Source: Datisca glomerata (Eukaryota > Streptophyta > Magnoliopsida > Cucurbitales > Datiscaceae). Taken from it: DNA of 64,000 nucleotides. Both the position numbers and the translations under genes were made by a program. The stretch lies in assembly GCA_003255025.1 (NCBI GenBank), contig QANY01002375.1:930001-994000 (forward strand), given 5' to 3'. Under the pieces are notes generated by a model. That model was not told where the DNA came from. It was given only the letters and a program-made list of their open reading frames with translations, and did not search any database. The stretch's first letter is position 1. Every line of letters begins with the position of its first letter. Of the stretch, positions 22,331-34,478 are shown one piece after another.

Positions 22331-23345
22331 ACCGAGGTTTCCTTTGCAGAAATTGTGGTTTCTCTAGTTTGTCATTTATCAGTAAAAAAATGGACCTGAT
22401 CTGATCTCATCTGTCGCTAATTCCTCGAGAACTACTTTGCTACGAGGTTTGTAGTTTTGCATATAGGCATGCTCAAGGAAGGTTGAATTTGTCGACACAA
22501 ACACCTTTTGATCCTTGTGACTATAAAAGCACCCACCTCTAGTCTCTAGAGCATAACCTACGAATATGCATACCTCATACCTTGAGTCTACCTTTCCAAT
22601 CTTCAGTCTAAGAACGTGAGCTGGACACCCCTATATATGAAAATAATGCACACTAGGTTTGAAGCCATTCCATAACTCTAAAACCATCTTACTTACAGAC
22701 TTAGAGGGCACTACATTCAAAATGTAAGTTGCCGTGTGTAGTGCATATCCCTAAAATGTAAGTGATAGTGATGAGTAGCTTAACATCGAACTAACCATAT
22801 CCAATAAGGTTTGATTTCTCCTCTCTGCAACACCATTTTGATGTGGTGTTCAGGTGCTGTGAGTTGGAATAGGATTCCACACTCCAACAAATAAACCTTG
22901 AATTCTAAATCTAGGTATTCACCGCCTCGATCAGATCGAACGGTTTTCAATGATTTACCTAATTGCTTTTCAGCTTCAGCCTTGAAATCTTTAAACTTTC
23001 AAAAGTTTCAAACTTTCGATGCATTAGGTAACTATAACCATGGTGCTTTGAGAGAAATAAATTAAGTACAAATGTGCAATCCAACATTTAGTTCTCTCAA
23101 AACACCATACTTTGTTAACCTGTTTAACATATCTAGAATAATATGTCACAACCTAAGATACAAAAGATATGTGTTATCATCATCGTGAGAAACTCTTTGT
23201 TTTTTGTTACTTTAAATAATTCAGAATTATTTAATACGTGTTTTATCGGTTTAAGCATATACGGTCTGTTTATAACTTTTGCATGACAAATATCAAATCC
23301 ATTCTTAAAAATAATAATCTCTTTATTAATAAAAGGCTTCAAATA
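22331..23345 (-). pseudogene. Long-LTR copia pre-integrase and integrase remnants
   Basis: From 23342 on the minus strand, MKPFINKEIIIFKNGFDI begins the pre-integrase region. Further on, KTVRSDRGGEYLDLEF (about 22890-22945) carries the second catalytic Asp. The region where the catalytic Glu is expected is degenerate. Later pieces such as GRGCFIVTR and the RCLCRQIQPSLSMPICK segment near 22450 belong to the region before RT. Numerous stops and shifts break it. The 22775-23040 part is the same family as the fragment lodged in the gypsy LTR at 36029-36285. Confidence 0.85.
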
Positions 23346-24167
23346 ATTGTTCTTGCAAAAAATGAAAGAGAAATCAAATTTCTTAAAAATCCAAGAATAT
23401 AATAAACATCATTCAAAATTAATTAATTATATCCAAAAAATAAACGGACTGTCCCTAATGCTTTAGCTGACACGAGCGCATCATTGCCTCTCAAAATGAC
23501 CTTGCGATCAGCCAGTTCCCTTGACGAATCAAACATCTGTAAAGAAGAACATATATGGTTAGTGGCTCATGAATCAAGTATCTAGGATGACAAATCATAT
23601 TCAATAATTGGGTCATGTTGAATTTCAACTTGTTCATAACATAGTTGGTCGTGAACTTTGAAAAAGCTAGTGTGAGCGACTCAAGTAGAATGCTAACTTG
23701 AGTCTGCTCATCAATGGTCGCCCCATGTACTTCTGCCTCGTGCATTATGTTGATCATGTTCAAAACATGTTCTCGCACAGAACTACCCTTTCTCATCTTA
23801 GTTGTCATATAGCTCCTAGTGGCCTCATAATGACTTTGATTAGACTGATGCCCAAATATAGCTTGTAGAGATTCCATAATCTCATAGGTAGTCTTCATGG
23901 TTTCATGCTTGGTTCTCAGAACATCATTCATGCTTACAAGCATGTAACACTTCGCCTTGTTATTTGATATGATCCAAGCATCATATGTGTCCCTAAATTT
24001 CTTGGAGGCATTAGTAGCGGGCTCCTCATGACATTCCTCAGTAAGAACGAATTTTGGTTCTCACAAATCAACATTAAGTTCATATTTGATTTTCAACGTA
24101 CGAAATTATCACCATTCAATTTCTCGAGACCGAGTAAAGCAGTAACAAGGTTACCCATGGTGGACAT
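23346..24167 (-). pseudogene. Long-LTR copia gag and protease remnants
   Basis: The gag ATG is at 24167 on the minus strand and opens MSTMGNLVTALLGLEKLNG, followed by a Trp-to-stop change (TGG to TGA) in the DNFVRW motif. The main gag block (23943-23491) contains MLVSMNDVLRTKHETMKT, LQAIFGHQSN and VREHVLNMINIMHEAEVHGA, typical of plant copia gag (UBN2_2). After a frameshift a protease piece reads LDSWATNHICSSL, in which the Gly of the catalytic DSGA triad has become Trp. Confidence 0.88.
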
Positions 24168-26030
24168 AATAATGATAACTGATATTTCAAACATACAGGA
24201 TTCAATATAATTGATAAGTATCTAGAATTCGAAAAGTAAACGTGATACATGAATGCAACATGATAAACACACAAAATTTAAATTTGCTAATCACGATAAA
24301 ACAACACAATGATTAATGTGCTGCCCTAGGGTCATTCTGATTTACCTCAGATTCTTTATGAGATATTATCATCCTTATTAATTAAAACTTAAACTATCTC
24401 ATATTTTCTCTTTTAACAATAATGTATCGCTTGTTTGGTCAAGTCACAACTATCCACATAAAAACTTAATTGTAACTTTGTGAGTGTAACTCATTATCTC
24501 CTATCGTCTTAAGAAGTCCAACGTTGGTATTGGTACAAATCGAAACCTTCCTTAGGGGGATGAAAACAAAGTCATCCCGAAACCCTCACTGTACCTCACG
24601 GTGTTGTACTAATAATGGAGATCGTAGGTTACATTAACGTGTCAACCTTCTCCCACTCGCTACTTTAGGATTATGTGTTTCCATTTTAAACAAATTACTT
24701 ATTTGTTAAAATAATAATCCTATGAATATTTAATAATCATTTATGTCAATTTTATTGGTCAAAGTTCATTTAACCTTCTAAAGCGCCTAATTCATAATTA
24801 GGTGAACTTAGATTAACTAATTAATTATATTCATCAAATTTTAATAAAACTATTTTACTAAAGTCGGTTATCCTAAATGTTACTATAGCCCTTAGTGTGG
24901 TGTGATTACCAAGTTTTAACTAATTAAAATCTAGCAATTTATATGTAATTTATTTCATAAATCAACACATATAAACATATTAGGACAATCCTAATAAATC
25001 ATGTTTCTACTAATGAGATGCATGATTAAATAAAACTGTGTGATATTTTCATGTATATCATGTAATCGACTAAATCATGGGCATGTTAACAAACATAACA
25101 ATTAAACAAAATAATAATGGACCGAGTGACTATTATGTATTTTTAAATTACAATCCTTGAAATAAAGAAGTAGAATTACAAAGTGGATTTCAAGAATAAA
25201 TATTTTTCAAATATTGTCTTCTCCTCTTGATATACATCTTCATAATATCCAAGCATTGAACACAATTCTATTTAATTAAGAAGAAGTATTTTTCTAAATT
25301 AAAAATAATTTCTATAATTATCCTTTTAAAATAGTTGACTTTGCCTTAACCAAATAAATACTTTATTTGATTTGGCCAAACTTGGGTCAAATCCAATCAA
25401 CTTATTAATTTTTAATTTTTATAAAATTAATAATTAATAATTAATTTCTAATTTTCATTAAATAAAAAAATTAATAATTAATTTTAAAATTATATTAATT
25501 TCAAAATTTAAAATGATATTTTATAGATTTAGGGTTGTCATAAAAAATCTACAGTGATAAGGTTGGTTGGTATCAGAATTTGTGTGAAAATTTCCTAAAA
25601 GTGACAATAACTGTCACCGATGACAGGACTCTCCTATTGTCGCCCCATCACCGTCGGCCACCACTGCCGCCTCTAGTCGCACTTCCGGTAGTCGCCTGCC
25701 GCCGTCGGAACAATATTTCCCTACGCGAACAATAAATTTCTATGAACTGTAAATTTCGCCGTTCATCTCGTGCGTTCTTCGATTTCTCGCGATCAGAATA
25801 ATTACAATAAATATTCAAAATAAAAATTATAAAAATTCCTACGCCATAAAATGACTTACACAAGATCTAAGGAAAAATAAAATTAACAAAGTCTAACCCA
25901 ATAATCACCATACAATTAACGATCCGTTATTTTCTATATATTCAAAAAACATAACCATCCATTCATTCATACATATCTCATATTATATGAATAATGCTAG
26001 AAAATCATTTAACATATAAATATATAAATA
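24168..26030 (-). other. Non-coding leader of the long-LTR copia
   Basis: An 1.8-kb AT-rich stretch between the primer site and gag. No gene is supported. Plus-strand Pro/Arg-coding GC-rich sequence near 25630-25720 is a simple GCC/CGC-rich patch. The length is long for a copia leader and may include small insertions that I could not define. Confidence 0.55.
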
Positions 26031-26047
26031 CCGGTTTGATATCACTT
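26031..26047 (-). other. Degenerate primer binding site of the long-LTR copia
   Basis: Reading the minus strand away from the LTR edge at 26048 gives AGTGATATCAAACCGG, a decayed form of TTGGTATCAGAGCC. Its position immediately inside the LTR fixes the element orientation. Confidence 0.65.
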
Positions 26048-27690
26048 GTTGGCTGTCGCGGCGAGTGCACGGTAGAAGCATGTGGTGTAAGGCCATTTAA
26101 AAATTAAATTTTGTTAATAAAAATCAAATCTTTTAATAAAATGAAATCGTGCAACGCTACGATAACAAAAAAACTTTTTTTGAAAACTATTTTCAATCAG
26201 TCAGGATCTATTATATATTTATATATTAAATTTACAACATATAAGATTATGAATCATATACCTCTTGTAGTCTAAATCAAGTGTCCTCGCAAAACCAATC
26301 GATTCTCAATTCCCACGAAATCATTACAGCGATCAGCAGACTCCGAGATCCACATCAAGATCTTGTAAGTCAATCCTCAACGTAATAAGATGTGTGTGGG
26401 CATGTAGAATATAATGAAAACACGTTTCTATCTCTAGATGTACTCAACACATGAGATCTAAAAAATTTACTCAGAAGGACTTTTGTGAGACGATTCTCTA
26501 AAATAACGTGATGATTATTTTTTTAGAGATTTCGATTAACTTTTAATCGTATAAAAATCACTCATTGAGAAATTCTTCTCACAATTCTTGATTGATGAAC
26601 TGATTCTCTCATTCAACTGATTGATTAAATCCTGATTTATTCATATATATGAGGTCTGAATAATATATGTATATTTTTTTGGATAATGGCTTATTAGATA
26701 TTTTGAGATAATTGAAATAATATTTAATTATAAAATTACAAATAACAGTGAGACCTACTACTATTGTGCCCAACGACCGTGCCACATGACTCTACAGTGT
26801 GCCATGAGCCAGCAAAAGGCCTCATGGCACCACTGTAGTGTCATGTGACATTACAGTGTTGCACACCCACTACTGTAATGTCACGTGGTATTATAGTAGT
26901 TCATGCCAATCTCTAATACCCAATCAGTAATTGACACGTGACAATTACTGCATATTTAATATTTATTTTAACCAAATTAAATATCTAGATCTTTGTTCAC
27001 TTAAAATTAACATATCTAATTGTCCTTTTTCAACTAAATTATCTATTATTTAACAAATAACAGATTTAATTGATTCAAATTATTATCTAATAAGAATTTA
27101 ATTATCGAATTTCAAAAATGAGATATTTTGTCTCACTTATCGATAATTAAAAAAATTATAATTATTTATATATATATTAATTCCTAAAATTTTTTTATAT
27201 ATATAAATAATTCAATTAATCAATCACACATAATTATCCTATAACTATGTACTTATCCCAGAATAAAAATTTCTTTGCAAGTAAATCATTTTCTCATGTC
27301 CTGAAATATACACACCCTAGACTGTATAGTACAAATGTGACTTGAGGACCATAGACCTATAATCTTAAACTTCAATAAACCAAATTATTAATTAAACTCT
27401 TTAATTAAATAATCTTATTTATTAATTCCATTACTACTCCACTATAAATATGAAATTGCACTCTTAGAGAGTACAAAATGTATTTATAGAGTGTTCTCGT
27501 GTAGTCCATTGATTTATCATTTCATGTAGTTCTGTCCTCCAGTTATTGGTTCGTAAATTAGAACTGGTCAAAATTTCCATTTTGCCCTTATAATTACCTA
27601 TTGATCCTTAAGTACCATTAATCCACTAGTGAATGGATAATATATAATCTTTTAAAAAGTCAGATGCGTGCCACGTGTTATGAATCACAG
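26048..27690 (-). repeat. 5' LTR of the long-LTR copia
   Basis: Begins on the plus strand with TGTTGGCTGTCGCGGCG and runs through AT-rich sequence to a likely outer edge near 27690 (...GTTATGAATCA). Read on the minus strand that edge would give TGATTCATAACACGTGG as the LTR start, with a TATA-like TCTATAAATACA at about 27480-27492. The outer edge is inferred from the TG/CA rule because the 3' LTR is truncated. Confidence 0.65.
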
Positions 27691-27739
27691 CTTATGCAGT
27701 CTCCCTCTCTCAATTCCCACCTCGAGTAAACTAGATCAA

Positions 27740-28923
27740 ATTAGGTGGAGCATGTTAAGTTAGGTAGAGCAGGTCAAGTCAAGTAGACAAGACCAAATAG
27801 GATGGATCAGGTAAATACAGATGAACTAGAGTAAGATAGGTGGATCAGGTCAAGTCAGATGGAGTAGACCAGGATAAATGGATCAAGTCAAGAAAAGTAG
27901 ACCAGACCGAGTGGGGTGGATCAGGTCAAGTCAGATAGAGTTGACTAGAATATGTGGACCAGATTTAAGTCAGATGCACAAGATCATGATAAATGTACCA
28001 AGTTAAGTCAAAATGACAAGATAAAGATATGTGGACCAGGTCAAGTCAGATGGACAAGACTAAGATAAGTGGACTAGTTTAAGAAAAGTATACCAGATCA
28101 AATGAGGTGGAGCAGGTTAACTTAGCTGGAGGAGGCCAAGCCAAGTAGACCAAAGCAAGTGGCGTGTACCACGTCAAGTTTAATAGACCTGACCAAGTGT
28201 AGAATAACTGGTAAAGTTAGGTGGAGTAGGTCAAGTCAAGTAGACCAGTCCAAGTGGGGTGGACCAGGTCGGGTTGGGCAGATCATGATGGGTCTGGTCA
28301 TGATTGGGATGTTAAAGAATCTTCCACATGGCGGGAGGTGAATGAACCGCCACAAAGCATGCCGCCAATCATCACCTGCCAGGTCAGCATCACCTATTTA
28401 TGGTTAGCATCATATCAAATAAAGAATATCAAATGTGGCATCTGGTTAGTGAAGCCTTCACTTCATCTTTATGTCCCAAAAGCTACATTCCATGTCAGAA
28501 GCATCCGCTCTATGTCCCAAAAGTTTTCCATCATGTCAGAACCATCTTCTTTATGTCCCAATTGACACTCAATCATGTCAGAACCCTATCATTTTTGTTA
28601 ATTGAGGTGAAGTCACATTTAATGCCTCATCTCCTCAACCTAATAAGAAGAATATGAAATATTCTCAAGACTTCATACACAAGCTTTGTCAAGGTTTGTC
28701 TCCTCCATAAATAACCCCCTCCAACTCTTTGGAAAAGTAAGTCTAGCTCGGCCTTAACTCTACTATGTTAAAGTTCATACCAAAACGTACTTAGGTATTG
28801 AAGGCTATTTGGCAAGGTCTCCACCCTACTTGTGTGAACTTGTCTTTGAGTTCCTTGTCTTCCTTTATATGCAGGAGATAAGTTCCTCAAGGCGAAGTAC
28901 GTGAGCACGTCTTTTTAGCATCA
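27740..28923 (+). repeat. 3' LTR of the non-autonomous gypsy element with expanded short repeats
   Basis: Opens with roughly a dozen diverged copies of a 35-45 bp unit (AGGTCAAGTCAGATGGA, AGTAGACCAG, AGTGGGGTGGACC) spanning 27740-28290. It then matches the unique part of the 5' LTR, including the ATGGCGGGAGGTGAATGAAC and CATGTCAGAACCATC..CTTTATGTCCC segments and the CCATAAATAACCCC TATA-like site at 28707-28721, ending GCATCA at 28923. Confidence 0.8.
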
Positions 28924-30450
28924 ACACACATAAACATGACAGTCATTTTGGTAATTAAATTTTAATTTTGTATTGATTAAACTATATTTCAGAAAGGTTT
29001 TCCTTTAAAATCCGCTCTATTCTTTAGAATAATAGTTAATAAAGAGGACAAACAACGTGAATAAAATCGGTGTATCAATCAAATAAAGCAAAACAAGAAG
29101 ATTTTCACCTACTAATTATTAGGAATACTTCCTCGAAAGCCCAAGCATATAGTACCTTTTCTCTTGGAAGCAATTATTGGGCATTGGGTTTTAGTTTGTT
29201 TAAGAAAGAGAAGGTTGTTAGAAACAGTTTATCAGTAATGAGAAAATGTTTTTCCCCAAAACATTGGTAATAACCCCAAAACCATGCCAAGGCAATACAG
29301 GCACGCAACCTTAATTGAGTGTGGCTCCATCCTGAAAATTATTTTATAGCATCGCAATCTTAATTGAATGTGGCTCCATCCTGAAAATTATTTTATAGTA
29401 TTTTTTCATAACAATATCTCACTCGTGATGAAGAAGAGATTCTTTTTATCGTTAACTTAGATCAATCAAGTTTAACTATAATTAATAACAGAGTTACTAA
29501 TAATATTATATCTAGTTATCCAAAAAAATAATAGGTCTCATGAATAAAATTACATATAATTATTAAAAAAAATTGTAAAACATGCTTGATTAAACTTGAT
29601 CGTTACAAGTTAGTAGTGAGAAGAAACTCTTCCTCACTTTGTTTGTTGTTAAGTATTGTTTATTTTTTTATACGAGTAATTTAATTATATTTTATTCAAT
29701 CTTTTATACGTGAAATAATTAAGAATTGTCTCATATTCTCTCAATCGTTTTATGCAATGCCCTTCACATGATCAATTGCAGTTGGTAGATCTTGTCCAGG
29801 GGCGACCTCTCCCACAAGTAAATGAGAGATAATTGCCCTCCTTTGATTTTTAATTTTACAATGTTATAGATATTAATTTATGTGTATATGTCAAATTAGC
29901 ATATAATATACAATTTGTCCCTTTCGAATTGATAAAATTTTAAAATTGAATACGATTGGCCACTTAAAATTAAAAATTTATCAAATTATATACTACTTAT
30001 TATTTGAGTCATTCAAAATTTTAAAATCACCAAATTGTATACTATAATCCTAGCTGCCGTTTTTTAAATAATGTTATGTTAGAACTGATAAATGTAATTT
30101 AAATTATAAAATATTTTTGTTATTATATCAAATAACGTGAATTTAAAAAAAAGTATTCCCTTTAAGAAACCTCACACCTCATCCCAGATCATGTCTATCC
30201 ACCTCTAGAGTGTCAAAACCTAGTTTATATAGGGATAACGACATAAATAGAGTAAAATGGGTCATCGACTATCAACAATTTCACAAATGTCCTGAGCTCT
30301 ACCCATATATATATATGCATATAAGATAGTAAGATAGCAAAGCTGGAATAATAAAGATCCTCTTATTGGAGGATATTTGCAATATTAGTATATAGCAAAT
30401 TATATGAGTTGGCAACTAGCAAATTATTCGAAGATATTGGCAACTAGGAA
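28924..30450. other. AT-rich intergenic stretch with a 49-bp tandem duplication
   Basis: No gene supported. A 49-bp unit (CTTAATTGAGTGTGGCTCC within it) is directly duplicated at 29304-29352 and 29353-29399, with three or four differences. The rest shows only A/T runs. Confidence 0.6.
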
Positions 30451-30613
30451 AAATGCTGCCTACTTTTAGTTGTGTGTATAATTTTTTAGATTCAAGAATT
30501 GAATCCAGCCGAGACGGTTTGATTTATATTTTTATTATATTAATTATAATCGGTTTGATTAAATTATATAATCAAATTTTTATTCAGATTATATTTTTTA
30601 AACCGATTATAAC

Positions 30614-30645
<32 letters not shown>

Positions 30646-31530
30646 TAATTATAAACATTAAATGTAACATAAATCAAAATAAAATAGAGAAAAATGCCAA
30701 ACCAAATCCAAGTCAGTCTCTCTCTCCCTCACGCCTCTCTGCTCTCTGCTCACTCTCTCCCTCGCGACTACAGTCTACAACTCGACGAAGTCGTCATCCC
30801 TTGTCCACCATTATCAAGTTCCCCAGCTCGAAGCTTCCCTCGTCTGAGTCGTCTCCGTCGAAGGCTTCTGGTTTGAAATCACATCACCTCCCCGTCAAAG
30901 GCTTCGATTCGAACCTTATCTGCCTCTCTCGTCTCTCCTTCGTCTCAGATCTGAGACGCTGCCGCTCTCCTCTCCCTCCCTCGTGCGTCGACGCTTCTCT
31001 GCCTCTCCCGTCTCTCCCTCGTCTAAGGTCTGGTTCTTGAAGCTTCTCTACTTCTCGAGCTGGTTGTCTTTCCATAGTCCGTAGAAGTGATAAGGGCTTT
31101 GAAAATTGATTTAGGCTTTGTTGGTTTTTGTTCTTAATTGGTGGTCTGCCATTTTTTTGTTCTTGACGGTTTTTAAGATCAGTGGTAGAAGCTCTCTTGC
31201 TCTTATAGTTGTTGGTTTTTGTTCTTGATTATCTATAAAGCTTTATTATTGTTTTTGTTTTTAGTTGCTGGTTTCTGTTTCTTAACTTGCTGGTCTTCCA
31301 TTTTTGCTGAGTAGAAATAGTTGAAGGGCGATGCCATTTTTGCTGAGTTGAAGTCGAAGAGTTGAAGTGTAAAGACTTAAAATATCCAAAGCCATTATCT
31401 AAAGACAATAATTTCATATTTTTGCTGCGGTTTTGTTGTATTGCACTCGAAACGGTTAGAAATAATTGAACTAAAATAATTAGTTCAGTTTCATTCAGTT
31501 CAATTTTTATGATTATTGCGGTTCAATATT
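30451..31530 (+). other. Unclassified CT-rich, leader-like block
   Basis: A TA dinucleotide run at 30628-30645 is followed by a CT-rich, locally GC-richer stretch (30700-31040) that stays open in two frames. The predicted protein is only Ser/Pro/Arg-rich low complexity, so I do not call a gene. The block is bracketed by CGGTTTGATT and AACCGATTATAAC near 30515-30615 and by GCGGTTCAAT near 31520. Such scattered AACCG/CGGTT motifs are seen at the ends of non-autonomous hAT elements. That reading is weak, and a plant gene leader is equally possible. Confidence 0.3.
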
Positions 31531-31614
31531 TTAGATAATCAATAAATTCTATGTACTATCATTATACTTAATACCACTATGAATTGATATTGTATGTGAA
31601 TTCAATCTTAAACT

Positions 31615-31737
31615 TGATATGTGAATATGTATAAAAACAATAAATTATATTGTGTTGATATATGAATATGTATAGAAACAATAAATTATATTGTGTTGAT
31701 ATATGAATATGTATAAAAACAATAAATTATATTGTGT
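31615..31737. repeat. Three-copy tandem repeat, about 41 bp unit
   Basis: Three copies of a unit containing GATATATGAATATGTATA and ACAATAAATTATATTGTG, nearly identical, in AT-rich intergenic DNA. Confidence 0.85.
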
Positions 31738-32062
31738 ATGGATGGTCATACATCATGTGTATTACCATATCATAAAGGTGTTTAAAGCTGATGTAAGTGA
31801 TAACATGATCCTAAACGAGCAATTTATGCAACTCTAAATAAAATTGAGACATTTATTAAACCATGTTGAGAAAATAACTTGTTTGCTGGGAGATACCTAC
31901 TTGTGGGCCTTCAAACGGATGGTTCTCTTAGGATTATTGTCACTTATGAGCCTTAACCCATTTCCATCCTTATTTAGAGTAGGTAAGAGTGTTCACAGTT
32001 CAAGATTACTGTGAATTACGGTTTGGTTCATCAGTTTAGCTCATATTTCTGAGCGTTGAAAA
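31738..32062. other. AT-rich intergenic
   Basis: Nothing recognised. Confidence 0.6.
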
Positions 32063-32353
32063 TCACAAAGACATAATACGTAAATGTTTAAAACATGAAT
32101 AGTTTTTTCCTAGAAAAATAGAAAGAAAAAACACGAATTCAAGTGAACAGAGTAGCAACAGTGACAAGGATCCTTTCTTTGCAGCCAAACAATTGCTTAC
32201 AAGTTTTAAGATCCTTTCTTTGCAGCCAAACAATTGCTTACAAGTTTTAAGTTGACAAAAAACTTGTTTATAAACTCCAACTTTAGCTGTAGAAATACTC
32301 AACGACATCATGTTCTTCAAATTCATCAATCTCTTCCCAATCTTGACCTTCAA
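32063..32353 (-). pseudogene. Possible small gene or gene fragment of unknown function
   Basis: A 96-codon minus-strand frame begins MKVKIGKRLMNLKNMMSLSI. Its first half is basic, with a Cys/Lys-rich GVYKQVFCQLKTCKQLFGCK segment, and its C-terminal third is hydrophobic (LLLLCSLEFVFFLSIFLG). An exact 41-bp tandem duplication at 32169-32209 and 32210-32250 lies inside it and shifts the frame, because 41 is not a multiple of three. Upstream on the minus strand, 32700-33130 looks like a plant promoter and leader. I do not recognise the protein. It may be a short host gene broken by the duplication, or chance. Confidence 0.3.
32169..32250. repeat. Exact 41-bp tandem duplication
   Basis: GATCCTTTCTTTGCAGCC...AAGTTTTAA occurs twice back to back without a mismatch, indicating a recent event. 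Confidence 0.95.
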
Positions 32354-32399
32354 TTTACGTACTCTAACTCTGAGAAATGAAGGCTTTCTTCTGTAATCA

Positions 32400-33135
32400 C
32401 TAAACAGGCTCCATCACTTCTGTAATGAGCCTATATACAGAACAAAAAATCAGTCCATAATACAGATGACACACAACTAAACCGAGCAACAATCATATCC
32501 AAACATAAATCAGTCCATAATACGAACAAAAAATTCAGAACTGTATACAAAACGAAAAAATCAGTCCACGATACAGATTACACAAACCTAAACCGAGCAA
32601 CAATCAGATCCAAACATAAATCAAAATCATAATACAAAACAAAAAATCAAATCCAAACATAAATCAAAGATTCAAATAGATCGACAGTCTGAACCGAGTA
32701 ACAATCCACAGAGATGAGAGAGGGGTGAAAAATCACGAAGGATTACCTGGAGAGCTTCGTGATTTGTCTACTGTGTACTGTCACCTTTTTCGCGATTTGT
32801 CTACGGGCTTCGCGATTTGTCTACCGAGCTTCACGAAGAAGGGTGAACTCGAGAGAAATCACTAAATAAGAGAGAAATCAGAGATAATGAACTAGTGAGA
32901 GAGAGCTGCGATTTATGAGTAACCCTGAGAGGACTCAGACAAAACCCTAAGAAACAAAATCCTAGAGGGCTCAAATAGAATCAGAGAGAAATCGCGAAGG
33001 AAGAAGGGTGAAAATGCCCAAAACCCTAAAATTTCAGCTTAAATATGGGGTTAAAGAATCAAAACGACGTCATATAGAAGAGTATATGAGATAAACTACA
33101 CTAGGAAATAAAACGACGTCGTTTTACAGACTACC
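32400..33135 (-). promoter_or_regulatory. Promoter/leader-like sequence read on the minus strand
   Basis: On the minus strand this stretch has AAAACGACGTCGTTTT (a perfect palindrome near 33110-33126), a second ACGTCGTTTT at about 33058-33070, the telo-box-like TTAGGGTTTTG motif at 33020-33030 and again at about 32940-32955, then a CT-rich leader with repeated TTTCTCTCT. Telo-boxes and CT-rich leaders are common near plant gene starts. Its 5' end also carries diverged 70-110 bp repeats (TCAGTCCATAATACAGA, 32440-32640). No transcription start can be set. Confidence 0.35.
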
Positions 33136-33599
33136 AATTTTTTCACCCCTTTTGAGTCTTCTGCTGTGGGCTTTTCTTAATAAAATAGAAACTCTTGAAA
33201 AGATTTTGATACATGGCGTCATCAACAATAACCATCTTAGAAATTGCAAAATAAAAAATGATATAAGATTTTCAAGTCATAAAAAAACCTGGCTAACAGC
33301 CCTCTGCCAACCACCCAAGGAAGCTTTACGGTTGGATCTTTGCAATTTGATAGCTAGCTTCGTGGCTGGACGGCAAACATCACATTGAATGAGAAAGAGC
33401 TTTGCGCCCCGTAAGCTTGGACAGTAAAGGATGGAGAGCTCATGATCATGGGCGAAGATATCTTCACGATTATGGTAACGAGTTTCATGGCTTGGGCAAC
33501 AAAGGAGGTTCTCTTGACACAGATGATCGAACAACGACAATGGACGGTGAAGGAAAGATGAAAATCTAAATAAATTATATATATGCTGAAATATAAAGT
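33136..33599. other. Intergenic, not recognised
   Basis: A minus-strand frame (33277-33654) is open across a moderately GC-rich part, but its C-terminal half lacks a recognisable domain and its N-terminal half is ATAT/ATGT repeat, so I do not call it a gene. Confidence 0.5.
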
Positions 33600-33780
33600 A
33601 TATATATATATATGTATGTATGTATGTATCTATGTGTTTTATATACATACACACATATGTATGTATTTATGTACATACATACATATATGATATGTAGATA
33701 TATAAAGTATATACATGTATATCTATGTGTGTGCATATTCAAACACACACATACATGTATATCTATGTGTGTGTATCTGG
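33596..33780. repeat. TA/ATGT/ACAC microsatellite
   Basis: Runs of TATATATA, then ATGTATGTATGT, ACATACACACAC and TGTGTGTG, in imperfect blocks. Tyr/Ile/Met/Val-rich open frames here are artefacts. Confidence 0.9.
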
Positions 33781-34478
33781 TGGACTATGTGGTGTGTTAG
33801 ATGGCCTAAAATATAATGCCAGACAATACTAGCGTTAGTTCGACCTACAAAAATTGCAGTTTTTACACCAGTAGACTTATCCGAGTTAACAGAAAAGAAA
33901 GAAGACAGTAGACTTATAATGAAGGGCAGCAGATAGAGTGCTGCAACATGTGATTAATAAACTTTATTTTCACTTGATCCTTTGTCAAGGATTTGGCCCG
34001 ATGCCTTATCCTAATACAAAAGGGTCAGCACGAATATTGAAAGATACAACTGTTATTTAAGCAACTACATAAAAAAGAAGGTTATTTGACATATATGGTA
34101 CTCTTAAGTATATATCTAAAATAATGTTTGAGATTTAGTGGTTAATGATCCATAACCTACATGTGTAGTTGGAACATTGTGACCATTACCAATGCAAACT
34201 CTACCTTCGTCATTATAAGCCTGAGATGATTAGACATGTCAGAGGTCAATTGAGAATTGCATTTTGCGTTGGACAGCCAGATTGAACTTGCAAGGAATTA
34301 GGTTGAGTGAAACAGACCGAGGTAGCCATAGCGGCTTGAGCTGGAGGATGTTTGGCTCCATAAAAATAATCCATATGATAATAGTGAAATGAATCAATGC
34401 AGTGGAAAATAGAGAATCTTAAAAAATTTGAGAAACAACATATTTATACGAATTAGAAAAGGTATATATTTAAAGCGT
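33781..34478. other. Intergenic, nothing recognised
   Basis: No repeat or coding match seen. Confidence 0.55.

Larger units (their letters stand above)
20795..27690 (-). mobile_element. Long-LTR Ty1/copia element (Angela/Tork-like), minus strand, internally deleted
   Basis: Matching blocks at 20795-21862 and 26048-about 27690 both open with TGTTGG on the plus strand and are the LTRs of a minus-strand element. Between them, on the minus strand from right to left, lie a primer site, a long leader, gag, protease, integrase and the first part of RT. The second half of RT, RNase H, the polypurine tract and part of the 3' LTR are missing. LTR length (about 1.6 kb) and the gag type recall the Angela/Tork group; that lineage label is tentative. 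It is nested in the gypsy element above. Confidence 0.8.
17105..28923 (+). mobile_element. Non-autonomous Ty3/gypsy-type element with nested copia insertions
   Basis: Direct repeats at about 17105-17832 and about 27740-28923 share the same 3' end, CTTTTTAGCATCA or TATTTTTAGCATCA, and act as LTRs. Just inside the left one, TGGTGTCGTCTGTGGA at 17838 closely resembles the gypsy primer site TGGCGCCGTCTGTGGG. The remaining interior (17854-20296 and about 27691-27740) has no gypsy coding sequence, only three tandem-repeat arrays. The rest (20297-27690) is copia sequence inserted later. It resembles large non-autonomous Tat-type derivatives. The outer 5' LTR boundary and target duplication are not resolved. 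Confidence 0.75.

Noticed and set aside
30453..31040. 195-codon frame with Ser/Pro/Arg-rich C-terminus
   Set aside because: Low-complexity translation of CT-rich DNA, open in two frames, with an AT-rich hydrophobic start; no domain recognised.
33277..33800. Tyr/Ile/Met-rich open frames on both strands
   Set aside because: Products of TA and ATGT microsatellites. The non-repetitive part has no recognisable domain.
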